Origin: Lacticaseibacillus chiayiensis
GTDB lineage: Bacteria > Bacillota > Bacilli > Lactobacillales > Lactobacillaceae
Length of the DNA stretch: 40,899 nucleotides
Reading direction: 5' to 3'
Assembly: GCF_004123795.1 (NCBI RefSeq)
Contig: NZ_MSSM01000029.1
Span: forward strand, 1 to 40,899
Part shown: positions 24,329-32,769 of the stretch, one piece after another
Position numbering within the stretch: position 1 is the first letter of the stretch
Layout of the letters: each line of letters opens with the position of its first letter
Program-made: the position numbers and the translations under genes
The notes under the pieces: model-generated
The model's database searches: none
Seen by the model: only the letters and a program-made list of their open reading frames with translations
What the model was told of the DNA's origin: nothing

Positions 24329-25441
24329 ATGGCAAACTATATATTTCACTTCAATGGAAGTATTCACCCGGGCTATCCATTTTGGGACTTTGGTGCGGCA
24401 GGAAAGTGTCATTTAGATCGCGAAACTGCTGCAGAGGAACTCGGGTTTTCACGGATTGACGGGTTCGTTTATAACTGGAATACCGAACCAATAGATGTTC
24501 TTAATGCACGAATGGATGGATTGCTAGGGGGCTTACAACGATACGATTGTTTGCTGGTTCATTGGCCCTTTTCACCGAATTTCAATCATCGATGGATTCA
24601 AACATTCATTGATCGAGTACATTTGTTCGGTGCCAACTTAATTTTTTTGGTTGATGATATGGCTAGCTGGCGTTCCAATCCCGTCTTACCCAACCCAGCA
24701 AAAGTCAACATTGAGAACTACATGGCATCGCTTGACGTATCCGCAGAAGTTAATCTCTTAAGTCAAGGAGATGGCTTCATTTTCCATTCAGAAGCAATGT
24801 TGAAACATTATCGCGAGCAATTACAGTTGGCCGATAAGAAGTTAACGGATAAAGTTTCATGGTACGGTCCGAGCTTGAACATGACTAACTATTTTCAAGG
24901 ACGCCGGCATTTTGATCAAGGTGTCGATTATGCGGGCGCGCTTTTCAAAGCCGCCTTTTTGCACGAGCTTCCTGACAACTTCAAATTAAATATTTATGGT
25001 GCCCGGGAAAAAGACAAGGAACTTATCAAAAACAAGAATATCCATCTACACGCTCGGGTTGACCCTGAAGCGATTCCCCAAATGCTTGAAGGCTCTTACG
25101 GATTGGTTTGGGATTCAGAAAGCTATCCCGATGTTGTTGGTCCCCTTGGTCAGTATGAACGCTATAACACCCCGGCTAAGTTTCCGATGTATTTGTCAGC
25201 TAACGAACCGGTGATTGTCTGGTCGCAAGCTGCAACTGCTGATTTTGTCCGAAAAAATCAAATTGGCCTTGTACTTGACTCATTGGCAGAACTACCAAAT
25301 GCGGTGCGTGACGTTAGTGAAGAGCGGTACAACCAAATGATCACTAATGTTATGCGGATTAGTCCACTGATTCGCAACGGATTTTTCCTAAAAAAAGCTA
25401 TTTTGGATGTCATGGCAAAGATTTATGTACGAAGTGTTTGA
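24329..25441 (+). CDS. Gtf3-like glycosyltransferase, copy 3
   Basis: A 370-residue close paralogue of copy 2, starting MANYIFHFNGSIHPGYPFWD. It shares ARMDGLLGGL, DCLLVHWPF, GSYGLVWDSESYPDVVG, SANEPVIVWSQAATADFVRK and ISPLIRNGFF. Differences are spread throughout, including the donor-side loop, so the two may use different donors or acceptors. I use the ATG at 24329 with AGAGG 7 nt upstream; an in-frame TTG at 24284 would add 15 residues that the relatives lack. It sits 88 nt after copy 2 and 35 nt before copy 4, presumably in one transcript. Confidence 0.8.
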   Translation: MANYIFHFNGSIHPGYPFWDFGAAGKCHLDRETAAEELGFSRIDGFVYNWNTEPIDVLNARMDGLLGGLQRYDCLLVHWPFSPNFNHRWIQTFIDRVHLFGANLIFLVDDMASWRSNPVLPNPAKVNIENYMASLDVSAEVNLLSQGDGFIFHSEAMLKHYREQLQLADKKLTDKVSWYGPSLNMTNYFQGRRHFDQGVDYAGALFKAAFLHELPDNFKLNIYGAREKDKELIKNKNIHLHARVDPEAIPQMLEGSYGLVWDSESYPDVVGPLGQYERYNTPAKFPMYLSANEPVIVWSQAATADFVRKNQIGLVLDSLAELPNAVRDVSEERYNQMITNVMRISPLIRNGFFLKKAILDVMAKIYVRSV

Positions 25442-25476
25442 AGCGCAACGCTTTTAAGGTATAGAGGAGGTCGCTT

Positions 25477-26571
25477 ATGTTGTGGGTTAGTCGTGGAAAC
25501 TACATGGCTGTCAAGGCTGGTGATGAAAATAATCGAACAGCCATGTACAAAGCACGAGAAGATTATGCAGCAGACTTAATGGCTATTGGGGCACAACCCT
25601 TTGACCTGTTTATTTACTATTGGCGCGATGAACCGGATGAAAGCGTAAATGGCCGGTTGGATGGCATCCTAAGTGGTTTCCATTTAAACGACACTCTCAT
25701 TTTGCAAGTACCGGCCTTTGTTCGTCCCCTTAACTTAAAGTTGATGATTATTAAAATTCATGAAGCTTATCACGGCAAAGTCATCGGTTTAGTTCACGAC
25801 TATTATCCGCTATGGAATGTTGCTGCTGCAAAAGAAGATACTGATTCCGATCCTTGGCTCGACCAGTTTTCATACCGCACTTATCCCGCGCTTTTTTCCA
25901 TGTTTGACGGTCTCATTGTCCACAGCGAGTCCTACAAAAAAGCGATTAAAAAAGAACTGAATTTTAAGGGGCCGATCGTGACCCAAGGACCTTTCAGCTA
26001 TCATTTAGCCCCTGACGAAGATATTACAGAACCGCATTTTGAGAAGAAACTGGTCTTTGCCGGCAATATCAACAAGTCCAAGTATCTGGACAAGATTCCA
26101 ACTTCCTGGCATCTTGATATTTTTGGCAAAAAGCCAGAGGGAGACATACTGAATCTTGAGTCGGTTGTTTATAAGGGTTCTTTTACGCCCACAGATTTAC
26201 CAAATCACTTCAATAGCGGCTTTGGACTTGTATGGGACTCAGATAGCTTTGATCAGGTGATTGGTGAATCAGCAAACTATAGTCGAATTAGTTACGAACA
26301 CAAGCTCAGCCTATATCTCGTTAAACGCCTCCCCGTCTTCATTTGGAAACACGCAGCTCCCGCAAAATGGGTAACCGAAAATCACTTAGGGTTCGCGGTT
26401 GACAATCTTTCCGACATTTGGCCAATTATGGAAAACCTCACTGAAGATGATTATAAAAACATGCAAAAAAACTTAGTACACGTCAGCAATCTGATTCGCA
26501 GCGGCGTTTTTGCAAAACACGCAGCCCTGAAAGCAGTGTTGGCGGTTAACGAATCTTATAACAAGTGGTAG
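25477..26571 (+). CDS. Gtf3-like glycosyltransferase, copy 4
   Basis: A 364-residue member of the same family with a different N-terminus (MLWVSRGNYMAVKAGDENN), closer in its first third to streptococcal Gtf3 and copy 1. It has GRLDGILSGF (about 60-69), DTLILQVPAF, GLVHDYYPLW, GFGLVWDSDSFDQVIGESA, HKLSLYLVKRLPVF, ENHLGFAVDNL and LTEDDYKNM...LIRSGVF. A strong AGGAGGT ribosome site is present. It is the last gene of the triplet; two hairpins follow it. Role as for the other copies: sequential sugar addition to the adhesin glycan, donor unknown. Confidence 0.8.
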   Translation: MLWVSRGNYMAVKAGDENNRTAMYKAREDYAADLMAIGAQPFDLFIYYWRDEPDESVNGRLDGILSGFHLNDTLILQVPAFVRPLNLKLMIIKIHEAYHGKVIGLVHDYYPLWNVAAAKEDTDSDPWLDQFSYRTYPALFSMFDGLIVHSESYKKAIKKELNFKGPIVTQGPFSYHLAPDEDITEPHFEKKLVFAGNINKSKYLDKIPTSWHLDIFGKKPEGDILNLESVVYKGSFTPTDLPNHFNSGFGLVWDSDSFDQVIGESANYSRISYEHKLSLYLVKRLPVFIWKHAAPAKWVTENHLGFAVDNLSDIWPIMENLTEDDYKNMQKNLVHVSNLIRSGVFAKHAALKAVLAVNESYNKW

Positions 26572-26659
26572 TCGAGGGCGATCCTCGACTTTCTGAATTC
26601 CATGGCAATAAATAAATGGTAGGTCCGCATCAGCAAATGCGAGGCCTACTATTTTTGTT
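26571..26659 (+). terminator. Two stacked terminator-like hairpins after the Gtf3-like triplet
   Basis: The first is gtcgagg/cctcgac (26571-26589) with a poor T run. The second pairs gtagg/cctac and cgcat/atgcg (26619-26649) and is followed by tatttttgttt, a better terminator. Confidence 0.6.
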
Positions 26660-27137
26660 TAAAGTATTCGGTAATTGATCGTCACCCTAATCAGTCAACT
26701 GACAACCTTAGTCAGATAACTAGTACTGTCTGTCACGACTGCCTCGAGCTTGCCGCTAGCATCCGTCGACCTAGCCGCTGGCGGCGATACTGTCAGCTGA
26801 CAGATTTAATTTTTGAAAGTTATCCCGGTTTATTTTTAAGACAAAATTTTAGATTATCTTTGCATAAGCAATCACATATCATATTTTCACTTAACTTATA
26901 ATCAGGCGAAAAATCAACTGGGAATTTCAAAAGTCATGGTCATATCAAAGACTTTCCCAAATTGTTCACAACAAAATAGCTTCATTTCAGGCCAATTGTC
27001 TTGGCTGAAATGAAGCTGCTATTTTGAAACCAGCTTTAAGATGTTATCGAGTTCACAGAGAAATAACACGTCGTTGCAAAGTTCACAGCTTTGACTCTTA
27101 CAATCCTGCAGAACCACAGACATCCACTTTTATCTAT
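26660..27137. other. Non-coding boundary between the adhesin locus and the core genome
   Basis: No gene is visible. The region holds several short inverted repeats (including a 14-bp perfect palindrome ctgtcagctgacag at 26790-26803) and the long hairpin at 26973-27025. The cagtca/tgacag words around 26690-26803 look like decayed sequence, but I cannot identify a mobile element. Confidence 0.5.
26973..27025. terminator. Long bidirectional hairpin before galU
   Basis: aaaatagc/gctatttt, ttcatttca/tgaaatgaa and gccaa/ttggc form a stem of about 22 bp with small bulges and a ttgtc loop. A/T-rich ends on both sides suit a bidirectional terminator. Confidence 0.6.
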
Positions 27138-28058
27138 CTATTTTTTACTTGCCGGCTTACCGACAGGCTTACCAGACTGCAGTTTCGCAGCCAGATCAAG
27201 AATATAAGCCCGCAGCTCATCCTTGACCTCCGCATGAGTCAAGCCATATTCGATATTCGTCTTAACGTAACCGAATTTGTTGCCGACATCATAGCGATCA
27301 CCAGTAAACTCATGAGCAAAGACCCGTTGCGTTTGGTTCAGTGCATCAATCGCATCGGTCAATTGAATCTCGTTTCCTTTACCCGGTTTTTGATTATCAA
27401 GAATATCAAAAATCTCCGGCGTCAATAAGTAACGGCCGATAATTGCCAGATCGCTTGGCGCATCGGCAACTGCTGGTTTTTCAACAAACTTCTTAACGTT
27501 GAAAAGGCCTTTGGAAACTTCTTTTTCAGGATCGATGACGCCGTATGCCGAAACTTCATCATGCGGTACCTTCTTAACAGCAAGAATAGACGCATGCGTC
27601 TTGTCATATTCCTCGATCAATTGTTTTGTTAACGGAACCTTATCATGCATCAGATCGTCGCCAAGCATGACAACGAACGGCTCATCGCCTACAAACGACT
27701 TAGCCAATCGAACGGCATCCCCAAGGCCACGCGGATATGGCTGCCGGACGAAGAACAGGTTAACCCCGATATCGGTGGTTGAATGAACAAGCTGTAGTAA
27801 GGCGTCTTTATGTTTTTCTTTCAGATTCTGTTCCAATTCTGGAGCCGAGTCGAAGTGGTCCTCAATAGAACGCTTTTGTTTACCCTCAACAATCAGAATA
27901 TCTTCAATCCCACTTGCTTTAGCTTCTTCAACGATGAATTGAATGGTCGGTTTGTCAACAATTGGCAACATTTCCTTAGCTAAAGCTTTTGTAGCCGGCA
28001 AAAAACGGGTCCCAAGCCCAGCTGCCGGAATGACTGCTTTACGAACTTTCACACGCAT
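27138..28058 (-). CDS. galU: UTP-glucose-1-phosphate uridylyltransferase
   Basis: Makes UDP-glucose from UTP and glucose-1-phosphate for cell-wall, teichoic acid and glycan synthesis. It is 306 residues, with the nucleotide site [20 protein letters not shown] (10-29) and the catalytic-site segments VMLGDDL (about 130-136), KFVEKP and [10 protein letters not shown]. It may feed UDP-glucose, and through an epimerase UDP-galactose, to the adjacent glycosyltransferases, but it is a housekeeping gene and not clearly part of that locus. AAGGGA lies 5 nt before the ATG. The C-terminal tail is Lys-rich. Confidence 0.96.
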   Translation of the reverse strand: MRVKVRKAVIPAAGLGTRFLPATKALAKEMLPIVDKPTIQFIVEEAKASGIEDILIVEGKQKRSIEDHFDSAPELEQNLKEKHKDALLQLVHSTTDIGVNLFFVRQPYPRGLGDAVRLAKSFVGDEPFVVMLGDDLMHDKVPLTKQLIEEYDKTHASILAVKKVPHDEVSAYGVIDPEKEVSKGLFNVKKFVEKPAVADAPSDLAIIGRYLLTPEIFDILDNQKPGKGNEIQLTDAIDALNQTQRVFAHEFTGDRYDVGNKFGYVKTNIEYGLTHAEVKDELRAYILDLAAKLQSGKPVGKPASKK

Positions 28059-28166
28059 ACAAGTCCCTTCTCTACTAATTTAACTACCTACTTTACTATA
28101 CTAGAAACCGTTTGCGAAGAGTACACAATTCCGCTAATTCTAAGAAAGAATTCATGACTTCATCGT

Positions 28167-28206
28167 AAAAAAATTAAAAAATCTCGGTTATTGTCAAAAT
28201 GACCGA
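28167..28206 (-). terminator. Terminator of mvaK2
   Basis: On the minus strand TCGGT (28206-28202) pairs with ACCGA (28188-28184), followed by a long T-rich run. Confidence 0.6.
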
Positions 28207-28214
28207 AATTTTTG

Positions 28215-29288
28215 TTAATCATTAATCTCATGAACTTTGAACTTCAGCGGTTCAATGTGGTGTTTACGCCAAGCCGCCAACAACGGCTGAATGGCCTGAT
28301 GGGAATCAATCAAGACGATCCCACAGTCACCACCGCCTGCGCCTGACGATTTAGCCGCGCCACCTGCTTCTTCTGCCAGCGTCACCAATTGCCGCAAAGC
28401 CGGCGTTTGAATTGCAACACCGGAAAAGTGTGCCAACTCGTCCAGCAATTCACGGTTACGGCGAATGCCTGCCTGAATGCGGCTCAATGAATGTTGCCGA
28501 AAGCCATCGATTAACTTCTCAAGCGTGTCGTGGCTTGCCGTCAAAAATTGCTGATAAAGTTGCGGCTTTTTGGCTTTAGCCAAGGTGATTTTATCGACTA
28601 ATTGTGATGTAGATGCTGGTGAACCGGTCCAGCCAACCAGCAGTTGCATGTCTGCTGGTGCCGTTAACAACTCAATCGACAAATCCGGCCAGTCAGTGTT
28701 GATCAAATCTGCCAGTGACATTTGATTTCTGGCAGCCGCCAGCCATGCCTTGTCAAACGAGCGGTAAGCGATCCACCCGCCATAAACCGAGGCGGCAATG
28801 TCACCTAAAGAGCCATTACCCTGAACATCGAGGTGGGCAATGGCTGCAAGCTTATAAATCTGGTCTTTGGACATCTTCAAATCATAAAACTTGGCAAGCG
28901 CTTTGATCGTTGCAACTGTTACCGCCGCGGAACTCCCCAAACCATACTTCTTTCCGTCTTTGGCATCCAGTTGCGAATCAATATAAAGCTTGTATAAAGC
29001 AAGTGGTTTATTTAATTCACGCGCATACTGTTCCGTTAATTTAATCGCCGAGAGAATGTAATGAAATGGATTATCCCGGTTATCAAAAACCATTTCATCG
29101 CCTTGGCGTTGCCAGTATAACGAGTTTTCTTGATACTGTTCAGACACGATACTGCCGAAATGCTGCGCGGCTTCGACCGTCACGGTGACAAATTGATCTA
29201 ACGCCACAATGATTGCCGGAAAGCCTGTTTCGACCACCGCGTATTCACCGGCAACATAAAGTTTGCCTGGCGCCTGCGCTGTTATCAC
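28215..29288 (-). CDS. mvaK2: Phosphomevalonate kinase
   Basis: A GHMP kinase that phosphorylates mevalonate-5-phosphate in the mevalonate route to isoprenoids. It is about 357 residues, with the N-terminal APGKLYVAGEYAVVE, the ATP loop KYGLGSSAAVTV (about 113-124), and the C-terminal KSSGAGGGDCGI. The start is GTG at 29288, which yields VITAQAPGKL as in relatives and has AAGGG 10 nt upstream; the TTG at 29306 lacks a ribosome site. No other mevalonate gene is adjacent in this window, so the gene stands alone here. Confidence 0.93.
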   Translation of the reverse strand: MITAQAPGKLYVAGEYAVVETGFPAIIVALDQFVTVTVEAAQHFGSIVSEQYQENSLYWQRQGDEMVFDNRDNPFHYILSAIKLTEQYARELNKPLALYKLYIDSQLDAKDGKKYGLGSSAAVTVATIKALAKFYDLKMSKDQIYKLAAIAHLDVQGNGSLGDIAASVYGGWIAYRSFDKAWLAAARNQMSLADLINTDWPDLSIELLTAPADMQLLVGWTGSPASTSQLVDKITLAKAKKPQLYQQFLTASHDTLEKLIDGFRQHSLSRIQAGIRRNRELLDELAHFSGVAIQTPALRQLVTLAEEAGGAAKSSGAGGGDCGIVLIDSHQAIQPLLAAWRKHHIEPLKFKVHEIND

Positions 29289-29446
29289 ACAATCAGAACC
29301 CTTCAATTTTCATTAATCAAGGATCCCAGAAGGAATCCGACTGTAAGTATAGCCGACCCGAAGTGACAAAATTGTTAGTCAGCAAAAACCTTACTCTTTT
29401 TAAAGAAATACCTTAATTATTTTAGCAGACATTAGACTTTCTGCAA

Positions 29447-29568
29447 GAGCGTAAACTGGCGCGTTTAGAAACCGGAGTGTAAGTGGCCTCTAGACACAAA
29501 TGACTGGGCTTTGGTGATTTGTGTCTAGAGGTTCTTACACGCAGGTTTCTGCGCCAGTGAACGCGTTT
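29447..29568 (+). repeat. Dispersed hairpin repeat, copy A (complete)
   Basis: An imperfect palindrome of about 122 bp with edges gagcgt and gaacgcgtt. Nested arms are actggcgc/gcgccagt, agaaacc/ggtttct, gtgtaag/cttacac and cctctagacacaaat/atttgtgtctagagg. It matches copies C, D and E in edges and layout. Confidence 0.85.
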
Positions 29569-29574
29569 CCGCAA

Positions 29575-29672
29575 GAGCGTAAACTGGCACGTTTAGAAAC
29601 CGGAGTATAAGTGGCCTCTAGATATGCTGACTTCTGGATTGAGCATATGGTCAAGGGACTTATGTTATATGC
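29575..29672 (+). repeat. Dispersed hairpin repeat, degraded copy B
   Basis: Directly follows copy A. Its left half (gagcgtaaactggcacgttt, then agaaaccggagtataagtgg) matches copy A almost exactly; the right half has decayed to weakly paired agcatatgg/ttatatgcg sequence. Confidence 0.7.
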
Positions 29673-29731
29673 GAAAAAGCGGGCTAATTATCCTACCATT
29701 TCTGTTTTCCAAAGCAAAAATCTTTCTAGGG

Positions 29732-29761
29732 TTGTCAAATGACCCTGCTCAGCAATTTATA
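29732..29761 (+). promoter_or_regulatory. Candidate promoter of the DUF1659/DUF2922 genes
   Basis: TTGTCA (29732-29737) and TTTATA (29756-29761) are 18 nt apart. The -35 lies inside a short inverted repeat agggt/accct, a possible operator. Confidence 0.4.
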
Positions 29762-29862
29762 TCAGTGTAAGGCAAAACAAACGCCTTACAAACCAAGCCA
29801 CTGTTAACCGACATCGGCCGAGTCGTTAACAAACCAGTCATTCACTATAAGGAGGAATCACC

Positions 29863-30072
29863 ATGAGCCGCAATATCACGAGCCAAACAATTGTTTATAC
29901 CCTGACCGACCCAGAGAACGAAGCTTTTAAGCAGGTGCGTCGGATGAACAACGTTGACCCTGATGCCAAAGACGAGGAATTGCTGGCAATCGGTCAAGCG
30001 TTTGCAAAGCTTTATCCAAACGCAGCTCTGACCAGCACCGTTTTGCAACAACAAGCTGCTATCGTCGCCTAA
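29863..30072 (+). CDS. DUF1659 family small protein
   Basis: A 69-residue protein with the DUF1659 layout: a short beta start (IVYTLTDPENE), then NVDPDAKDEELLAIGQAFAKLYP and a C-terminal TSTVLQQQAAIV. Family function is unknown. It is followed 20 nt later by a DUF2922 gene; these two small families are often paired in Firmicutes, and the pair here shares a terminator. A strong AAGGAGG site precedes the ATG. No membrane span or signal peptide. Opposite-strand reading frames here are not supported. Confidence 0.85.
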   Translation: MSRNITSQTIVYTLTDPENEAFKQVRRMNNVDPDAKDEELLAIGQAFAKLYPNAALTSTVLQQQAAIVA

Positions 30073-30092
30073 GTTAATCGGAGGGATTATCG

Positions 30093-30326
30093 ATGAAAAC
30101 ACTAATTTTTAGTTTTAAGTCCGAAGCTGGTAAAGCCACCAGCATTCGGATCAACAAATACGATGCCGAGATCACAGCCGAGCAGGCGCAGCAATTCGCC
30201 GACGCCGTTGCCCAGGCACAGGCATTTAAAAAGGAAGGCATGAACCTCTATGTCACACCGGTCAGTGCTAAAGTGACCGAAACCAACAGCACCGACCTCT
30301 TCACCACCGAAAAAAAGCCCGCGTAA
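30093..30326 (+). CDS. DUF2922 family small protein
   Basis: A 77-residue protein with DUF2922 features: MKTLIFSFKSEAGKATSIRI at the start, then AEITAEQAQQFADAV and a YVTPVSAKVTE strand. Function unknown; the partner of the preceding DUF1659 gene. GGAGGG is 9 nt before the ATG. A good terminator follows. Confidence 0.85.
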   Translation: MKTLIFSFKSEAGKATSIRINKYDAEITAEQAQQFADAVAQAQAFKKEGMNLYVTPVSAKVTETNSTDLFTTEKKPA

Positions 30327-30390
30327 AATAAAGGGTCATAACTGACCTCCCCAAACACGGCACCCCATTTTTCAATGATTATCGATATGA

Positions 30391-30430
30391 AGCAGCCAGC
30401 GCCTGAAAAAAGGTGAGGCTGCTTTTTTAT
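30391..30430 (+). terminator. Terminator of the DUF1659/DUF2922 genes
   Basis: agcagcc (30391-30397) pairs with ggctgct (30417-30423), with further pairing inside, followed by ttttttat. Confidence 0.85.
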
Positions 30431-30508
30431 ATAAGCGCGTTATAGAAAAGAACCTCCAGCAAACACCTGAACGCGACAGAATCAATCTCCATTCAACATG
30501 GCCGTTCT

Positions 30509-31555
30509 TCACGACTCCTTCTTAGGCACATCACTTTCACGGCCGGCCAGCTTATTCAAGTCATCAAACGTCGGCAAGCCTAACAAATGCGACCAGGCAC
30601 GCAGCTTACCTAAAAGGCCGGCTTTTCCCGGCTTGTCTGCAGCCAGCATAGTGGCATCCCCTGCCGAAATAATCCCCTGAAATTCGCGGGTATACTGAGC
30701 CAACACCATTCCCAGCTGTTGAGCATATCCCCAGTTAGCCACCAATTGTCGCGGCGACATTTTCGATAGCACAAACAAACTCAATGCTGCATATCGGCGC
30801 ACTGCCAACGAAGTTAATTCAGGTTTCTCTCGAGCGAGGGTCAAAAAAACCGCTCCCAGTTGATGAATGGCTTCCAAATCACGCTTTTGAAATTTGGCGT
30901 GAACACTGCTGGTCGCGTTAAATCGGTAGTAATAGCGCGGTTGATCGACAAAATAAATTTGATCAATACGCGGCAAGAGCTGGCCAATGAAGTAAGCATC
31001 TTCAAGTAAATTAAAGTTGGCGACCGGCACTGGCTTCTTAAACAAATCGGAGCGAAACATTTTGTTCCACAAGTAGCCCCGCAAATCATGGTCCTCAAGC
31101 CAATACCGATACTTGTCATCACCTTCGATCGTAAATACAGGCGCGCGAAACGAACGGGCTTTAATTTTAGTGCTGCCAATATAGTTATAGTAGTTGACCA
31201 CCGTCATATCGACCTGGGGCGTTTGCATACCTTCTGCCAGAGTTGATAACCACTGGGGATGAACCAGATCATCGCTGTCCATGAAAGCAAGGAACGAGCC
31301 CTTGGCGTGTTCAATGCCAACTTGCCGTGCGCGGGCTTGGCCACCATTTTTAACTCGAACAACATGCAATCGCGCATTCTGACGGGCATAGCCTGCTAAA
31401 ATCACCTTACTGGTATCCACTGACCCGTCATCTACGCAAATGATCTCAAAGTTCGGATAATCTTGCGCCAGCAAACTATCCAGCGCCTGAGCCAGATATT
31501 TTTCGGCGTTATAGACTGGCATGATAACTGAGATCAATGCTTCTTGAGCTGCCAT
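30509..31555 (-). CDS. Family 2 glycosyltransferase
   Basis: A 348-residue GT-A enzyme. The N-terminal domain has ISVIMPVYNAEKYL (8-21), VDDGSVDTS (about 41-49), GGQARARQVGIEHAKG and the metal-binding MDSDD (about 92-96). EDHDLRGYLWNKMF and LLEDAYF follow, as in GT2 enzymes that build capsule or wall polysaccharides. The C-terminal 100 residues are helical with no clear membrane span. Donor and acceptor are unknown. It stands alone between two terminators and is 4 kb from the adhesin locus, so I do not link it to adhesin glycosylation. Confidence 0.9.
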   Translation of the reverse strand: MAAQEALISVIMPVYNAEKYLAQALDSLLAQDYPNFEIICVDDGSVDTSKVILAGYARQNARLHVVRVKNGGQARARQVGIEHAKGSFLAFMDSDDLVHPQWLSTLAEGMQTPQVDMTVVNYYNYIGSTKIKARSFRAPVFTIEGDDKYRYWLEDHDLRGYLWNKMFRSDLFKKPVPVANFNLLEDAYFIGQLLPRIDQIYFVDQPRYYYRFNATSSVHAKFQKRDLEAIHQLGAVFLTLAREKPELTSLAVRRYAALSLFVLSKMSPRQLVANWGYAQQLGMVLAQYTREFQGIISAGDATMLAADKPGKAGLLGKLRAWSHLLGLPTFDDLNKLAGRESDVPKKES

Positions 31556-31627
31556 ATCGTCCCTCTTTTCTCTTATTCCTGCAATGCCTATTATCAGACA
31601 GCATAGCGTCTAAAAGCGATATAATTA

Positions 31628-31674
31628 GCCAAATAAAACAACAAAAGCAGGAAACAAATGGTTGCTTCCTGCTT
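31628..31674 (-). terminator. Terminator of map
   Basis: On the minus strand AAGCAGGAA pairs with TTCCTGCTT (31674-31645), followed by a TTGTTGTTTTATTT tract. Confidence 0.7.
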
Positions 31675-31743
31675 ACAGGTTCCGCGATAGCTGGTTTTGA
31701 TCAACCGTTTGGCATTCCTTAATCTGGCTAGTGGCGAATCCTA

Positions 31744-32568
31744 TTATTCCGGAAGGGTCTTGAGATCGTCTTCGGTCAGCTGATACTTGGCATCAATCGG
31801 ATCACCTTGTGAGGTCAGAATCTTTGGGCCATTGTCCGTAATCACGAGAGTATGTTCATACTGGGCGCATTTACTGCCATCGGCCGTGACATAGTACTCC
31901 CATGTATCGCCTGGCACTTGTTTGCCCTTGATCTTCCATGTGCCTTCCGTAATCATGGGTTCAATCGTAATCGTCATGCCCGCCTTGAGCCGCAAACCAT
32001 GACCTGGCACGCCATAATGTGGCACATTCGGACTTTCATGCATCGTTGGCTGGATGCCGTGACCCACAAGCTCACGAACATCACCATAGCCGTTGTCATC
32101 TTCCGTGTAGGTCTGAATCGCGGCACCAATATCACCGATTCGATTGCCGACGACCGCTTCATCAATCCCTAAATATAACGACTTCTTGGTCACATCCATC
32201 AGCTTCTGGTCAGCCTCTGATACTTTGCCAACACCATATGTCCAGCAGGAATCGCTAAAATAGCCATGCCAACTGATGACTGTGTCGACGCTCACCACGT
32301 CGCCATCTTTTAGTTTCAATCCTTTGCGCGGAACAGCATGGGCTACTTCGTCATTGATACTGACGCAGGTCACATACTTATAGCCTTCAAACCCGACCTG
32401 TTCTGCTTTAGCGCCATGAGACTCAAAAAACTCTTTGGCGAACCTTTCGATTTCCCAACTTGAGATTCCCGGCTTAATAATATCGCGCAAGCCAACATGC
32501 ATTGCTGCTAGAATAGCGCCTGACTTGGCCATGCCTTTTATTTCACGTGCTGATTTGATGGTAATCAA
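31744..32568 (-). CDS. map: Methionine aminopeptidase, type I
   Basis: Removes the initiator methionine from new proteins. The 274-residue product has the five metal ligands in order: D in SVDTV (about 94), D in SDSCW (about 105), H in VGHGI, E in TIEPM and E in QYEHT. TMHESPNVPHYG is the usual substrate-site histidine region. The start is TTG (yielding MITIKSAREI), with a weak AGG site about 8 nt upstream; no better start is available. It diverges from the flavodoxin gene. Confidence 0.95.
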   Translation of the reverse strand: MITIKSAREIKGMAKSGAILAAMHVGLRDIIKPGISSWEIERFAKEFFESHGAKAEQVGFEGYKYVTCVSINDEVAHAVPRKGLKLKDGDVVSVDTVISWHGYFSDSCWTYGVGKVSEADQKLMDVTKKSLYLGIDEAVVGNRIGDIGAAIQTYTEDDNGYGDVRELVGHGIQPTMHESPNVPHYGVPGHGLRLKAGMTITIEPMITEGTWKIKGKQVPGDTWEYYVTADGSKCAQYEHTLVITDNGPKILTSQGDPIDAKYQLTEDDLKTLPE

Positions 32569-32682
32569 ACTTCTTGCCTGCTTTCCAATACGATTTTAAC
32601 TCGCAATTAGTGTAGCATTAATTGGAAAAGAGCGCGAGTGCAGTCATTGTGATGAATGAATCGCCCAGAAGTTGTCACCCTA

Positions 32683-32691
32683 TGCTATAAT
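32683..32691 (+). promoter_or_regulatory. Extended -10 promoter of the flavodoxin leader
   Basis: TGCTATAAT (32683-32691) is a perfect extended -10. Expected initiation around 32698 is immediately next to the ATG of a short leader reading frame. No good -35 is visible. Confidence 0.6.
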
Positions 32692-32698
32692 CAGGCGA

Positions 32699-32752
32699 AT
32701 GAGCAAGAACAACAGCCTCGCCGTCATCGGAATTCGAGAGCTGTTTTTTTAG
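32699..32752 (+). CDS. Possible 17-residue leader peptide upstream of flavodoxin
   Basis: An open frame MSKNNSLAVIGIRELFF begins at the expected transcript start and stops at TAG, whose last bases form part of the flavodoxin ribosome site (taggagg). It runs right through the terminator-like hairpin. No ribosome site is possible if the transcript is leaderless. Short frames arise by chance; the positions of its ends make it worth noting. Confidence 0.3.
   Translation: MSKNNSLAVIGIRELFF
32712..32750 (+). terminator. Attenuator-like hairpin in the flavodoxin leader
   Basis: acagc/gctgt and ctcg/cgag pair across a 14-nt loop, with one bulged A, followed directly by seven T. It lies between the promoter and the flavodoxin start, so it would end transcription early unless opened. 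Confidence 0.55.
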
Positions 32753-32769
32753 GAGGATGAAGAAAGAAA

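Larger units (their letters stand above)
29289..29862. other. Intergenic region with two repeat copies and a structured leader
   Basis: 574 bp without a supportable gene. It contains one complete and one degraded copy of the dispersed hairpin repeat (29447-29672), a candidate promoter (29732-29761), and two leader hairpins: tgtaaggc/gccttaca near 29775-29800, and gttaac...gttaac around 29803-29830. Confidence 0.6.

Noticed and set aside
26690-26803. Insertion sequence remnant
   Set aside because: No transposase fragment, no terminal repeats and no target duplication could be seen; only short palindromic words.
28215-29288. mvaK2 as part of the glycosylation locus
   Set aside because: It is a standard mevalonate-pathway kinase with its own terminator and no link in sequence to the adhesin genes.
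32692-32769. FMN riboswitch upstream of flavodoxin
   Set aside because: The leader is only about 70 nt and shows one hairpin; the FMN aptamer is larger and has several conserved stems not seen here.
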